64,000 bases of DNA from Merluccius polli (GCA_030340625.1 JAOPHQ010003981.1:203501-267500), one strand, 5' to 3'. Counted from the first letter of the stretch, positions 23,510 to 35,861 are shown. The notes: a model not told the origin generated them from the letters alone. A program made the numbers and translations.

Positions 23510-23721
23510 TAGCCTGGTTCCGCCCGCCTCTGTACTTCCGCTCAATAACTGAAATTCGTGCACGACCTCTACGTCACTGTTCTCAGGCCACGCCTCCTGT
23601 TCGCTGATTGGAAGGCACATTTGAGGGAAAAGAAATCGTTCTAACATACAGCACTCCCAGACCTAGTACTGAAGTGAAATGAAAATTGAGCGGAAGTACG
23701 GAGGCGGGCGGAACCAGGCTA
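23510..23721. mobile_element. Palindromic MITE, complete copy
   Basis: A 212-bp element with 37-bp terminal inverted repeats (23510-23546 and 23685-23721) differing at one position. The ends read TAGCCTGGTTCCGCCCGCCT. The copy at 1-179 confirms it as a dispersed repeat. The target could be TA; the flanks do not allow a longer duplication. Superfamily not assigned. Confidence 0.85.
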
Positions 23722-23790
23722 GGCCAGACGTATCTGCCAGAGCAAATGAAACATGTGAGCTTGCAGATTCGTCTGGTTCCCAGGCTACCG
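23722..23790. repeat. Short foldback with TAGCCTGG end
   Basis: GCCAGACGTATCTGC near the start is inverted as GCAGATTCGTCTGG, followed by the end TTCCCAGGCTA. It looks like a deleted relative of the preceding TAGCCTGG-ended element. Confidence 0.45.
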
Positions 23791-25140
23791 GCGGACCCAC
23801 GTTTTGCAGCGATCAGCTTTGCGGTTAATTATGTGGAAACAACATAACAGTGGTGCCACGAAGAGGCTAGACATGGGCTAAGCTGTTCCCTGACCTGCTT
23901 GATGAGACAGCACCCACGCCAAGGGCAAATGTTGTTTTCGTCTTTTGAACTCTAGACACTCTTGAGTAACATTTTACAGTAATGTGATTAACCGCCTGCT
24001 AATGATAACAACTATATTGATTTATAAGAAAGTGTGTATTTAGGGCAACAAAAAATGTAGGGCAACAAAAGAGTGCAATACAAGTGCAGTACATACCGTA
24101 TGTGTACTGTGTTGGTATTAAATTCACTGTTTTAGTGGTGTGTATATTATGCTATACACTATATCATATCACACAGTACTGTAGTAAGTAATAACAACGC
24201 AATTGCAAATATCTTAGAAGGCAACAATTAAATAAGGGTTTAGGAAAAACACAGTTCCGCACTGTTTTAATTCAATTCAATTCTTTGAAACATACTTGTT
24301 TTGGTTCCTCCGCTAGCTGCTTGGTAAGGAGGAGGGAACCAGTAGGAAACGCTTGGATCCCCAGATCAACAAGTAGAGCCACAGCAGGCGTTGACTTGGA
24401 TGGGACCCCAGTGGGTGGGGGTGCTGTTGTAGCTCTGGGGTGATTAGTGATGTTCTCCACTGCCTGCTTGCTACCTGTTGGGCAAGAGGGTTTGACCTTT
24501 CTGATAATAAGCTGTATGTGTGTGTGTTGTGTGTTTGTTGCACACTGCATGCATATTTTCATTATTATGCTTTGTTTACTCTCTTACTATTCACTTTTCT
24601 TCGTGATCTTGTTCAGTGATACATGCAACCTCAAACGTTAGGAGTGAACCAAAGTCTCAACACGGAGGATGATTATTAATTGTCGGCCCTATTTCTTTCA
24701 TAATTATTCAATTGTAAATCCAGAACCGTCTTTCTGACCTCTGTAATACGACATGGAAATATGTCATATTACAGAACTAAGCAAATCAAAAGCAAAAAGC
24801 GTTTCTAGTAGCCATGTTATCCGTAAAATAATAATAATCCAAAATAATTCCTAAAGAAAAGCCAAAATAAAAACCCATTCACTCATGTTCTGTGGATGAT
24901 GCAGGAAGCTTGTCGTCGCGTCTCTGTGTGGCGTTCACCACATCCAGGCCCACGCCCTGGTTTCCTCGTTACCTCAAAGAAAAGTCAAGCCAATTTGTCA
25001 CTGCGTGTTTCCTCAGTCAAACCCCTCCAACCTTCTCGGCTCCCTTTTCCCCTGTGGTGTTTTGTCACACACCGCTCAGCGCGCTACAAATTAGTGCTAA
25101 CGTGCGCCGTGTCAAACAGGGCTCAGAAAGCACAGCGAAA
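23791..25140. other. Non-coding stretch, nothing recognised
   Basis: No gene, RNA or repeat family recognised. Confidence 0.45.
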
Positions 25141-25150
25141 CAAAGAGAGG

Positions 25151-25304
25151 AGATGAGAGAGATAGAGAGAGAGAGAGAAACAGAGAGAGAGAGAGAGAGG
25201 GACGCACAAAAGATCAGGGAGGTGTGGTTAATGAAGGAAGTAGAGGAAGGAAAAATGAAGTAGCATGGAGAGGCAAATTGAATGAAGAGTTAGAATTGAG
25301 AGTC

Positions 25305-25357
<53 letters not shown>

Positions 25358-25358
25358 C

Positions 25359-25390
<32 letters not shown>

Positions 25391-25424
25391 TCAGAGAGAG
25401 AGAGACAGACAGAGACAAATTGAA

Positions 25425-25463
<39 letters not shown>

Positions 25464-25490
25464 GAGACAGAGACAGAGACAAATTGAAAT

Positions 25491-25547
<57 letters not shown>

Positions 25548-25625
25548 CAGAGACAGAGACAAATTGAAAAAGAGAGAGAGAGAGACAGAGAGAGACAAAG
25601 ACAGAGAGACGGTGCAAAGAGAGAG
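25151..25625 (+). repeat. Compound purine-rich (GA)n/(GACA)n array
   Basis: About 470 bp, nearly all G and A with GACA and GACAGA interruptions. The segment GAGACAAATTGAAA recurs at 25412, 25476 and 25556 (spacings 64 and 80), so larger units were duplicated inside the microsatellite. Open frames on both strands here are artefacts of the array. Confidence 0.95.
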
Positions 25626-25780
25626 AGAGTTAAACGCTTGAGTCTTGTCTGGGGCCAAAGAGCAGAGGGATTGTATGCTGGACACAGGAGGATCAAAATA
25701 AAAAAGGAGAGGAGATGAAACGAGAAGAGATGGGAGGCCAGAATGGAGAAAGAACAGAAAGAAAGGCTGTGAACTTGTGC

Positions 25781-25781
<1 letters not shown>

Positions 25782-25866
<85 letters not shown>

Positions 25867-25890
25867 GTGTGAGTGTGAGTGTGTGTGTGT
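25782..25890 (+). repeat. (GT)n(GA)n compound microsatellite
   Basis: GT repeats pass directly into 62 bp of pure GA, then GTGAGT and GT again. Confidence 0.95.
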
Positions 25891-25924
25891 TAAAATAAAT
25901 TATACCCCATGAATCTCTGCTTTG

Positions 25925-25938
25925 TGTGTGTGTGCACA

Positions 25939-25969
<31 letters not shown>

Positions 25970-25970
25970 C
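25925..25970 (+). repeat. (GT)n microsatellite
   Basis: GT array with CACATGC interruption. Confidence 0.9.
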
Positions 25971-26414
25971 CGTGCGCTTGTCTCTGTGTATTTATTTTCT
26001 GTGTGTTCATTGAAAGAACAGAGGCGGAGGGCCGGGATAGCAGGCCTCCACCTTGATGGAATATTGATGAGAAATGAAGAGGCCATTCTGTGGCTACAGG
26101 CACCCTGGGGGGACACAAAATGTCCAACGTTAGTGTGCCACAACAACAGCAATTAGCCATTTAACGTTCACTTGCCTGTCGAGAATTCACATGCCTATTT
26201 ACCTTGTTTTCGCGTCACCGCGCCACGACACGCATACTCAGACAGTTGGATGAAAAAAAAAAGTAGTTCTTACTAAAAAAATCAAATCAAATAGCTCTGT
26301 AAAGGAAATGAAAATCTAGATGTATTTAAATGCCAGCTTTTTCTTTGAAGTATTGATCAGACTTTTAAATTCTTCCTTGGATGCGTAACCTAATCACTGG
26401 GTGATTTATCAGAT

Positions 26415-26981
26415 CAGCGTTGCCAGATGGGAAATGTTAAAGTATCATACCAGAGAGGCTTAAAATTAGCGTATTTTGAGGAAAATGATCTTATGCAAAT
26501 CATAACCAAGAGAACAAACAGGCATAAATGTGTCATTTCAGAAAACACATTTATTGAGACAAACGGCTTTTTGACACCCTCTAAAACTCTAGCCACATTG
26601 TGTAAAACAAAATAAACGTTGCTGACGTAGTTATATGATGCGTGGAAGGGGGTAGTCTTTCGGGACTCACTCAATTAAAAATGTCCCGACATTGAAAATG
26701 AGAGTCGTGCTTGTGAGTCGCGTTCATCATCACAACAAGCATGATTGATGCTGGAAAGACGTCACATGAGAAGAGAACATAGACGTAGGACCCATATTTT
26801 ACTATGTTGATTGTGTCGGGAAATTAAATAAAATGATAGCCTAGGACTGATTACAACTACTATTACTGTCACAAAATGATCAGATTTTCGTACAATATGG
26901 GACTTTTGGCGTTACTGATCATACGTCGTACAGAGGGCAAAATGATCAAATACGATGATGATCGTACATCTGGCAACGCTG
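26415..26981. mobile_element. hAT-type MITE with CAGCGTTGCCAGATG ends
   Basis: The 15-bp terminal inverted repeat CAGCGTTGCCAGATG is perfect at both ends. The 8-bp flanks are TATCAGAT and AATTAGAT, similar but diverged, as expected for an old hAT target duplication. The 567-bp interior has no transposase. This terminal sequence is one I associate with hAT elements. Confidence 0.75.
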
Positions 26982-28365
26982 AATTAGATCCATTATAGTG
27001 CTAACGGTCATCGTTGTGGTCTCAGGAAGCCCGAACCAGTGGCGTTTTGCACTGACTCTCTGAGCTGCGCCCGAGCACGTGTGTTTTTCTTGCAAGGGAA
27101 TCGGTGGCAGGTTTGACAATGCTGACGCTTTCAGATGTGGCACTTTCAGAGTCGCACCGGAGGTCGAATGACGTTATTCAGGCTGGACAATGTGGTCGTT
27201 CTCCTGACCCGGGGGTAGCGTGGAGCTGCATCCTTTGTGTCTCCGAGCGGGTTGAAAGTAAAATATATGTTACCGTGCTCAAGCACATAATTGCCAGCCC
27301 CTTGTGTATGGCTTTGTCGAGGGGCAGGTAATCACAGTGCATTCATGCGAGGAAGAAAACAGAAGAAAACCGACTTTAGCACATACCAGGCTTTGTCAGC
27401 AAGTGTTTAATACAATGGGGAGGCGTCTTTTGGATGCTGGCTTTCGTCACTAGAAAATCCAAAGGGAAATGGCCCTATGAACGCACTGGAATAGATTAGT
27501 TTATCCGACAATAACCTATAAAACCTGTCCTTGTATTCAGTAATTACATGTGATATGTCACTATGTTGCTGTGTTCACCTAAAACGCCCATTCATAAGTC
27601 ATAACAAAATGAAAAGTATGTGCATGTGTGTCGCCGTAGGTAACCACTGAATGCAGTATTGATGAGATATCATGACCCATGTCATGTTAATGGAGCGGTA
27701 CTTGTTTTGCTCAATACAATGAAATATTTACAAGTGGCTTATTTGTGCATTACGTATTGTTGTACATAAGTCTTCCCAAGTCTTCTGACTGTATACAATT
27801 TGTGTTGAAGTACTGTGGTGCAAAGCATGGCCTGTCCAATGAAAGGAGCAGTGTCCAACATTATACATCATTGGGCTTCTTGTTGTACTTTGTTCCTTCT
27901 CTGTGTGCACAAGGTACATTCTGCAAAAGCTGTTATTTCAAGTGTTTTTCCCCTCCTTGTACTCCCTTCTTTATTTCCTAATTTAGTCCCCGTTTCATTC
28001 ATTTTAGTACTTTCCGTCTTTTCTTTTAACATGCCAGTGTGTTTTAATATCCCATGGAGTTTGGGAACGATATTCGTTTACCACTTTTCTATTTCAAAAG
28101 AAAGGCCATGGTGTGACTACCTTCAAATTTGTTTCCCTTTGTTTCTTTCTCTCTGTTCCCCTAGCCAATATATCACCCTCCCCCATTTCTATTTCTCTCC
28201 CTCTGACTCTCTCTCCCTCCTTTCATTCATCCCATCCAATATATCCCTCTCGCTCTTGGTAAATCACTGGGGATGGAGACAAACACAGTAATGTACTGAT
28301 TGAATCACTATGAAGTGTTGTCCGATGAGGCTTATCACTGATTGGACTGCTGTACCACAGTTGGA
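26982..28365. other. Non-coding stretch, nothing recognised
   Basis: No gene recognised. A pyrimidine-rich part at 27940-28260 leads into the CT array. Confidence 0.45.
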
Positions 28366-28438
28366 AGGTGTGTGTGTGTGTGTGTGTGTGTGGAATGAAA
28401 AGGAATGTATAACTCTTTCTTTCTACCAACATAGTCCC

Positions 28439-28587
<149 letters not shown>

Positions 28588-28659
28588 GTGAACCTCTTAC
28601 TCTATTCATTTACTTTGTCTCTTTGGTCATTAAAAGGACAGCCAACATACTGTTTAACA

Positions 28660-29010
28660 TTTTTTAAAACAAGACACAGATCCTCATACCTGACCAAGTT
28701 TTCCTAGCTCAGGAGGTTGTGCTTCATTTGGATTCTGCAGTGGTGGTGTCTGGATGGTTTCTCATCTAGAGTCTTCATGGTTTGCTTATATGACTCTAGT
28801 GGCTTTAATGTGGCTTGTCCCCAACGTGTCAGACAGCAGTTAAGATGAGAGAATAGCATTCATGTACATTTTAGCTGCATCAGTGGACATGCAACTCTGT
28901 GTGAATCTAGAGTGATACCTAGATATTTATATTTGGACACTGCCTGTAACTTATCCCAATGACATAAAAAACATGCTTACAGTTTTTGTTGTGTTTAGCT
29001 GAAGGCAGTA
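28660..29010 (-). pseudogene. LINE reverse-transcriptase fragment
   Basis: Read on the minus strand, LQAVSKYKYLGITLDSH (about 28945 down to 28895) is the conserved K(Y)KYLGI.LD block after the catalytic region of L1/Tx1-like LINE polymerases. It is followed by HLNCCLTRWGQATLKPLESY, KQTMKTLDEKPSRHHHC and NLVRYEDLCLVLK, matching the later C-terminal region in order. Stops and indels interrupt it (for example after MQLKCT). Only the C-terminal part remains. The exact clade is not certain. Confidence 0.65.
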
Positions 29011-29112
29011 TTGGTTAGGCCATGTGGTAACATATAGTAACAAACCTGGCCTTACTAAATTCATTCATTGGTCCAATATTGAATGTATGTTTTGATTGTT
29101 CTCAGCCTCACT

Positions 29113-29156
29113 AGTAAGTCATTTCGGACAAAAGTGTCTACTAAACGAATAAATCC
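29113..29156 (+). repeat. L2/SINE-type 3' tail fragment
   Basis: TAAGTCATTTCGGACAAAAG followed by TGTCTACTAAACGAATAAA matches the tail at 4479-4520 with several substitutions. Confidence 0.6.
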
Positions 29157-29159
29157 AGT

Positions 29160-29745
29160 CCTCATCTAAACCGAAACATTACATTGAACTGTGCCACATG
29201 CAAGTTATATTATTAGTATATTACCATGTGTGTATTACAATTATATGTGCAATTATCCTGTGCAATCATCCATCATGGTTATATCTGTATAAGTGAAAGG
29301 TGTGGTATTTTATAGTTTTTATCTTTATTTTATTTTAATGTTATTTTAGATTCGTATTTATCACTCAATCACTCTTTTCCTCTACTTTTGACTCTTGAGC
29401 TACTGTAACAAGGCAAGTTCCCCGGTGTGAGATTAATGAAGTTAATGTTTTCATATCTTATCTTATATGCAATCACTTCTTGTGCACAATTACAGTCTCT
29501 TTTTAAAGCTTATCTGACAAAGCATTATTTTATTTCCGTTGTGGGCGTACACGCACGCACACGCACGCACACACACCTCATCTTTTTTGTAATGCATTTG
29601 TTAGTGCTTGAGGTGCTTTCTTGAGGCAGTGTCAAATGTTGACGTGTGTGCGTGTACGTGCATGTGTGTATATGCATGTCCCCATGGAAGAGCAATCAGC
29701 AGAACAAAATGAACGATGAAGAAAGGAGACGAGAAGAAGATGAAT
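29160..29745. other. Non-coding stretch
   Basis: AT-rich, with short imperfect CA/GT arrays at 29548-29576 and 29643-29670. No gene seen. Confidence 0.45.
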
Positions 29746-29749
29746 AGCA

Positions 29750-29905
29750 GTAGAAACAACATGGCACCAGGGAGAGGCCTGATCTTGACAGCGCTAATTA
29801 AAATCCCGCCCATTAGCTTGGTGCTAATTGGATGATTTATTCTCCCAGGGGACTGACTGCCAATCAGACGAAGTCGGTGGTATTAATATGGATGTAAAAA
29901 GGCAT
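29750..29905. other. Possible conserved non-coding element
   Basis: Dense homeodomain-type words (CTAATTAAAA, CATTAGC, GCTAATTGGATGATTTAT, CAATCAG) in otherwise non-repetitive sequence. This suggests regulatory DNA but cannot be shown without alignment to other species. Confidence 0.25.
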
Positions 29906-30029
29906 ATTATCATGACTGGGATGAGGGGGGGGGGGGTTGCATAAGGGAAATTGCTGCAGTTTTGATAACTTACAAGTGCAATTGTTCTTACAGGAAATGT
30001 GACTAAGGCATTGGGACTTTTCTCATACA

Positions 30030-30066
<37 letters not shown>

Positions 30067-30090
30067 ACACACTCACTCACACACGCACGC
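30030..30090 (+). repeat. (CA)n microsatellite
   Basis: CA array with CTCACA interruptions. Confidence 0.9.
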
Positions 30091-30184
30091 GGGATGGCGC
30101 AAAATAGGCAAACATGACAAATGACTACACCATGCCTAAAAGGACATGTATAAAATCAATTTAAACACATTTGTTGTCCAGTCT

Positions 30185-30226
30185 CTTCATGTGTGCGGTA
30201 CCTCAATGGTACCGCAACACATGAAG
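30185..30226. repeat. Near-perfect hairpin
   Basis: CTTCATGTGTGCGGTACC pairs with GGTACCGCAACACATGAAG across the 5-nt loop TCAAT, an 18-bp stem with one bulged base. Confidence 0.85.
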
Positions 30227-30961
30227 CGCTTTACCAGCTCCATACCAACTGGTGCGATTTGCTGTTTTACCACTTGTGTTGAATGTAGAGTGTGTTACTG
30301 TGTTGCGATGCACTGCTCGTTTGCACTTGACTTGCTAATGCGATGCCACCACAATCTCTGTGAAGAGCAGGCAGGAGAACCTCTTCTTCCTTGCTCTGTG
30401 CAGCTTGGAGGAGCCAAACCAGCAACCTTCCAGTGGCCAGTCAACCTGATCTATTCCCTCAGCTTTTTTTGTTGTTGTTTTTTTGTCCGACCGTACACAA
30501 AAATACTCAGATCAACCAATCAGCCTCTTCTTTTTTGAACTGAATTGATAAACTGAATTAGATGTGTGTGTGTGTGTGTGTGTGCATGCATATATTCATC
30601 CTAAGAGATTGACCGAGTTATTTAGATATCCACCTAGTCCTTCAATAGAGGACTTCAAATTGATTTAGCTGAATTGCCTTTTAAAGCTGCTTCAATTTCA
30701 CCCCTATGCAAATCCACACAGCATGCCTTCTATCTCAAGCCCGCTCTCTCTTTCCATCCTCCTTTCCTCCTACACTCTCTCTCTCTCCCCGTTACTCCCC
30801 ACATTCATGCTGTCGCCCTTCTCCCCCCTCTCAACAGCCCCTCTCACTGTGACAGAGAGAGAGATTAAATGTGTGTGTGCATGTGCATGTGTGTGCAGAT
30901 GTGTTGTGTGTGTGACAGCACAGCAGTGAATCATTTAGTGAGTTCTACTTGTTTGCGTGCA

Positions 30962-30993
<32 letters not shown>

Positions 30994-31105
30994 TGTGTCA
31001 TAAGGACTAAGGGACCTTGTCAGTGTCAACACAATTGCCAGTCTATAAAATGGCGGAAGTGTTTAGCCCAGGTATCTGGAAATGACTTCTGGCATTACCT
31101 GCTTG
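30227..31105. other. Non-coding with short GT arrays
   Basis: GT arrays at 30563-30583 and 30961-30997. An octamer word ATGCAAAT lies at about 30708. No gene recognised. Confidence 0.45.
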
Positions 31106-31109
31106 GCAG

Positions 31110-31116
31110 CCCCCCC

Positions 31117-31147
<31 letters not shown>

Positions 31148-31150
31148 ACA
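31110..31150 (+). repeat. Poly-C followed by (CA)n
   Basis: Twenty-four C residues directly joined to a CA array. Confidence 0.9.
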
Positions 31151-31342
31151 GTGACAGCTATATACACACTCTAATTCTGTCAGACAAGTTCTCCCTCTCT
31201 CTCTCCACACACACATAATGCACACAGTGGAGGTTGCTTGGCTCTATCTTTTACCAAAGCAAGTTTTTTGAGGGCTTCAGCAGCAGGGGGTCGACAGCTA
31301 TAGTGTCTATTGATTTTATATCTGGCAGCCCTGCGCCTGGCT

Positions 31343-31344
<2 letters not shown>

Positions 31345-31380
<36 letters not shown>

Positions 31381-31448
31381 CCTGCGTGTATGGAAGGGCA
31401 AAACCATACAGGATGAGATAGAGAGAGAGAAAGAGAGAGAGAGAGAGA
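31345..31448 (+). repeat. (CT)n and inverted (GA)n pair
   Basis: A CT array at 31345-31376 faces a GA array at 31419-31448, about 42 bp apart, so a single strand could fold into a hairpin. Confidence 0.85.
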
Positions 31449-31512
31449 TTTGTCGAAACAAAACTGTGTGTACTGTTAAAGACAGTTATAATACGTTCGG
31501 GCGGTCCATAAA

Positions 31513-31560
31513 GCAGCGCTTCTCAACCTTTGGGGCTTGACCCCGCTTAGGGTCACCGGA
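31513..31560. mobile_element. hAT-type terminus
   Basis: CAGCGCTTCTCAACCTTTGG followed by GGCTTGACCCCGCTTAGGGTC is the start typical of Charlie-like hAT non-autonomous elements. The other terminus was not found, so the extent is unknown. Confidence 0.5.
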
Positions 31561-32690
31561 TATGCATATGGGCTCGCAGGAGATTGCTGACTAATAAGCT
31601 ATAGTAATTTGATGCTACATTTTGGATTTGACAAAAGAAAAAAGCTTTCAAACTTCTCATAAGTTTCTGTATATGGACAAACCGCCTATTGATTTGTAGC
31701 CATGAGAAAACTATGAAGCACTTGTGGTGCAATGAGCAAACATTCACTGGGACGTTAATATTACGGGCACCTGTTGATTTAAAACAATGTGTATGAATGC
31801 ACAAAAACGTAAGAAGTTGTGGTTGCAAAAAATATACAGGGCCAAAGATGCAGTCACGGGCCAAAAATTCAAATTCTTTGAATCCATATCAGAAAATTTA
31901 AATAAGAGAAAACGAGACAAATTGGCATTGGACCGGAAACTTCGCTTAAGATTTCACATTGGATAATACCACAATTACAATCCACTATCACAGTGCCAAG
32001 ATGTGTTTAATTTGGTAGATGAATGGAGAATCAAACACCCTAGCATTACATTATATTGTGGGTGAAAGTGACGGGATATACAAACCGTTAGCCCCAGGCT
32101 AAATATTAAAGCTTTGCATCACTGACCACCGCTTAACAAAACTGCAGCTGTGTCTCACCCACTAAACAAAATTATTTTTGACACTTTAATGTGAAATCTT
32201 TACAAGATAGTTTTTATTTTGCCTTTTGGGCTGTTGGAGATTGAGTGGTGGGAAAAGCCCAGTGGTGAGTTTTCTGTCAGTAGTACACTGCATTAAATAA
32301 ACTTGTCCTCAACAACCCAGACTATGTCTGTAGAGTTGTATTACAAAAGTGGCAGCAGCGATCTTCTTCCCTTACATCAGACAGCTTTGGGAGGTACACT
32401 GACATAGACACCCCCAGCATGTTGTGCTTTAAAGGGGGACCATCATGCTTGCTATTTTCTAATATAAGAATATTGCTTCATATGCGTGTTGTGAAAAAAA
32501 AATCAACTCCGTTTCCGCAAAGAAATTCCAGAAGAGTTGGTCCAGTGACATCATCCAGGATATGTCTTCTCCTCTATAGGTTGATGGCCTGCCTTTGACT
32601 ACCAGACTGGACAATAACCACTGAAGCTGCCAGTGGAGTTACTGCTGGATGACTGAAGACAACACTACTGCACAGCTTGCAAAGAAGCCG
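31561..32690. other. Non-coding, probably old transposon sequence
   Basis: No readable gene. TTTAAAGGGGGACCATCATG at about 32429 resembles the left end of a TTAA-target MITE without a visible partner. Confidence 0.4.
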
Positions 32691-32727
32691 ATGTTCATAC
32701 AATTCCAAAGAGGAATTGTATGAACAT
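32691..32727. repeat. Perfect 16-bp hairpin
   Basis: ATGTTCATACAATTCC and its exact complement GGAATTGTATGAACAT are separated by AAAGA. Confidence 0.9.
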
Positions 32728-33546
32728 ATTGTGAGCTGTCTGGGGAAAGACCTGCATAAAGTGCTGCTGGAGTGCTGTGTGTTGAGAGGGGCCTGCTGGT
32801 CTCAAGTCACCAGGGTGGCTAAAGAACTGGAGGCCTCATGTCAGTAGCTCTCCTCTGTTCAGACTAATAAGATGCTGTCCAAGCTTTTAGCCAATAGGAT
32901 AAATAAGAGGGAGCGTTAGGCAGGGGTGTCAATGGCACACGGCCACGCAATATTGCTAACTGAATCCATGGGTACCTGTTTTCGCACGTTTTCCGGACTG
33001 CGTTACTGACCAGGGCCTGTGATCGGGCCCGGTTCTAGGCATGGGCACGGGGGGGCAATGCCCCCCCCCAAATGCTTTGACTGCCCCACCAAACCGACCC
33101 TGCTTCATTCCGAGAAAAAAAAAAAAAAAAGTATTCAAATAAATTATATTGTAATTTATTCCCATAAATGCTGCTCAGAATAATCACAGTCCATGGCTGT
33201 TCTGCCAACAGAGCCGGGGTCTCTCTCTCTCTTGCACCGTGCATATAGTCAGTAGCAGCTTCTCTCGGTTAGCATCACATTAGATACCACGGGCACTCCA
33301 GATTGTTTTAACCACAGCCTTGTTAGTTGTTAGCATGCCTGCTAGCAACTGCTTGTAGTAGCATAGTCCCACTGGCAGCTGCTGTGGAGTTTGTCTGTCC
33401 CGCTCCGCGGCATGGGAAGCCTCACAAGGGCAGGCTACGTACCAGTTGTGAAGCGGGTTTCAACTTTCAACCCTCGCTAGCCCCGTTGTTAGTCCTGTTG
33501 GCCCATGAGCCTCCCCCACCCCCGCCGACAGGATTAAACAACACAC

Positions 33547-33626
33547 GTTATTGATAGGGGACTCCATTACCCGTAAAGGTTAGCGCCGCCGGGCACTGTT
33601 TACTTCCTGGGGCCAAAGCCTCCGAC
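33547..33626 (+). pseudogene. Fragment of L2/CR1-type ORF1 esterase domain
   Basis: LLIGDSITR followed, after a one-base frame shift, by KVSAAGHCLLPGAKASD matches the block around the catalytic Ser (GDSI) of the SGNH-hydrolase-like ORF1 of some CR1/L2 LINEs (family knowledge). Only this short block is readable. Confidence 0.45.
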
Positions 33627-35861
33627 AGTGGCTAATCTGAGGATGCTGGCATCAAGCAGGGAGAAACAGGGAACCCCGGCAGGCACACACAACTTTCCAA
33701 AGCGCGAGAAAGTGGTGCACAATAATATAGCATCAATCAATCAGTCAAGATTTATTTTTACAGCGCTGTTTACAAAATTGCATTGTCACAGATTACTTCA
33801 CAGATTACACAGAACATACATTTTGCCCCACCACCAAATTACCCATCCTCCTTTCACATCTATGCCCACCCACATATGCCGGTGGGCTATCTGAACGAGA
33901 GAGCTGCACGACCTGAGCCGCACTGCAGGGTGTCAGACATAGAAATAAGCTGTGCATGCGTACCAGACATGCCCAACTACCAATCACTGACCACCATTTC
34001 TTTCCCGCCCTGCATTGTTCTTTTTCCTTTGTCTTAAACTTAAACTACTGTAAATACTGTACTGTACTTACAAGTAATAAATAGCTAATCACTTCACTAC
34101 CTCTCTGCAGTTGCTTATAGTCTGGTTGCCAGCCTAGTTTGCTCATACTGAGACTCTGATGAGAATTGCCTTGTTTTAGTGAGATCCATTTGATTTGTTG
34201 CTGCTAGATTTGGTTACTTGCAAATTGATGTAGTTAGCTAGCTGTGTGTGTGTGTGTTAGTGTTAGCTAACTTGAGTTTTACACTGCATGGTAGTGTTTC
34301 TCTTGAAAATTTAGTTTTTAGTGGTTCATTCACTGTGCTTTGATTATTTCATTGTCCTCTCTTTCTCTGTCATCATGCACCGATTTCTTGTTGTTAAACC
34401 TCGCAACGCTGCTACAGGGCAGCAGTCAACAGAGGCAGGCTCCATGGTGTCGTCTCATGGTACTGCTCCTCAACTCGACCCGACCCCCTACCCAGTTGCA
34501 CAAGCACTGCACCCCCTGACAGCATTCGTGGTGCAGCAATGGCTGACAATAACCATGGCTTGAACAGCCTGGCACCATCGCAGCCCATCCTTGTTTTCCC
34601 CAAACGTCACTTTGGCCAGACTGCATGTGCATTCAACTCAGGCTGGTACTGTGGGAGACCATGGATGGAGTACTCAGCAAAGCTAGATGCGTGCTTCTGT
34701 TTCCCCTGTCGCAAATTTGGTGCAAATAATGACAGAGATTTAGTTTTTTATCAAGCAAGGTTTCAATAATTGGAAAACTTCATTGGAGAAAGACAAGGGA
34801 TTCACCAAGCACACGTCTAGTCAGTGTCATTTGAAGAGTGCTGTGGCCTGGTCGCAAATGAAGCAAAGGGAGGAAACGGGGGCAACCACTGCAAACCTCC
34901 TAGGGCCCACCCAGATAGAAAAAAATAGGTAGGCTACTACAATAAAAGCATTGGAGAAGTAGTGAAGTTCCTTGCAGTTAATGAGCTTCCGCTGCGTGGC
35001 AGTCTGGAAAGCCCACATGATGACCAGGATGTCTCTGCAGGCCTCTTCCTAAAACTGGTTGAATACACTAACCCAAACTGAATGAAATTACCAAAAGTAT
35101 TCCTCAAAATGCAAAATACACATCCAAAAACATTCAAAATGAAATAATTGACACACTGGCTAATTTGGTATTACATGAGATCAAAAATAAATATAACAAT
35201 GCAGATCACACAGGGTTTAGCATTAAAAGTGATGGAACTAGAGACAGATGCAATGTGGAAAATCTTTCAATTATGATTCGGTTTGTCTGCAACAGTATTC
35301 CAGAGGAAAACCTGATTGGTCTGCTTGATCTTAGCCAGTTAGATGCAGAATTTATGACCACCCAAATTCTACAGCATCTTTCTGACTCTGCTGTCATGAG
35401 TGGGATCAGGGGTGGGGTTCAGGCCTTGCTGCAAAAGAAGTTAGGGAAGAATATTCCATATATCCACTGCTACAGCCAACAGCTGCACTTAGCAGTGGTC
35501 CATGCTATGCATAGCCGGTTCTCCCTATACGCACACTACGCAAGTTGCGTAGGGCCCCGCAGGTTAATTAAGGCCCCTCCCCCCGTCTCCACTTCAGTCA
35601 AACTTGCGACAGGTAGCCTATAGCGACAGCTAGTGCCTACAATGATAAGAAGATGAAGCGGAATTACCGCGGAAAAAAAAAAAAAAGATCTGAACGCCGG
35701 GCCCCCTCTATGGCCGGGCCCCTGGGCCCGTGCCCAGAAAACGCATTGGCTAATCCGGCCCTGGTCCCCACCACTATTTATAATTTGAATTTTGTCCCCA
35801 CCACTTTTAAAAATGTGCAACCCAATTGCGACCGAAAAAATCCCCACATACTCAACCGCAG

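Noticed and set aside
25228..26152. Open frames up to 253 residues on the minus strand rich in Ser-Leu
   Set aside because: They are translations of GA/CT and CA arrays with no domain, and the composition follows the repeat.
30185..30226. microRNA precursor
   Set aside because: The stem is short and the loop is 5 nt; real precursors are longer.
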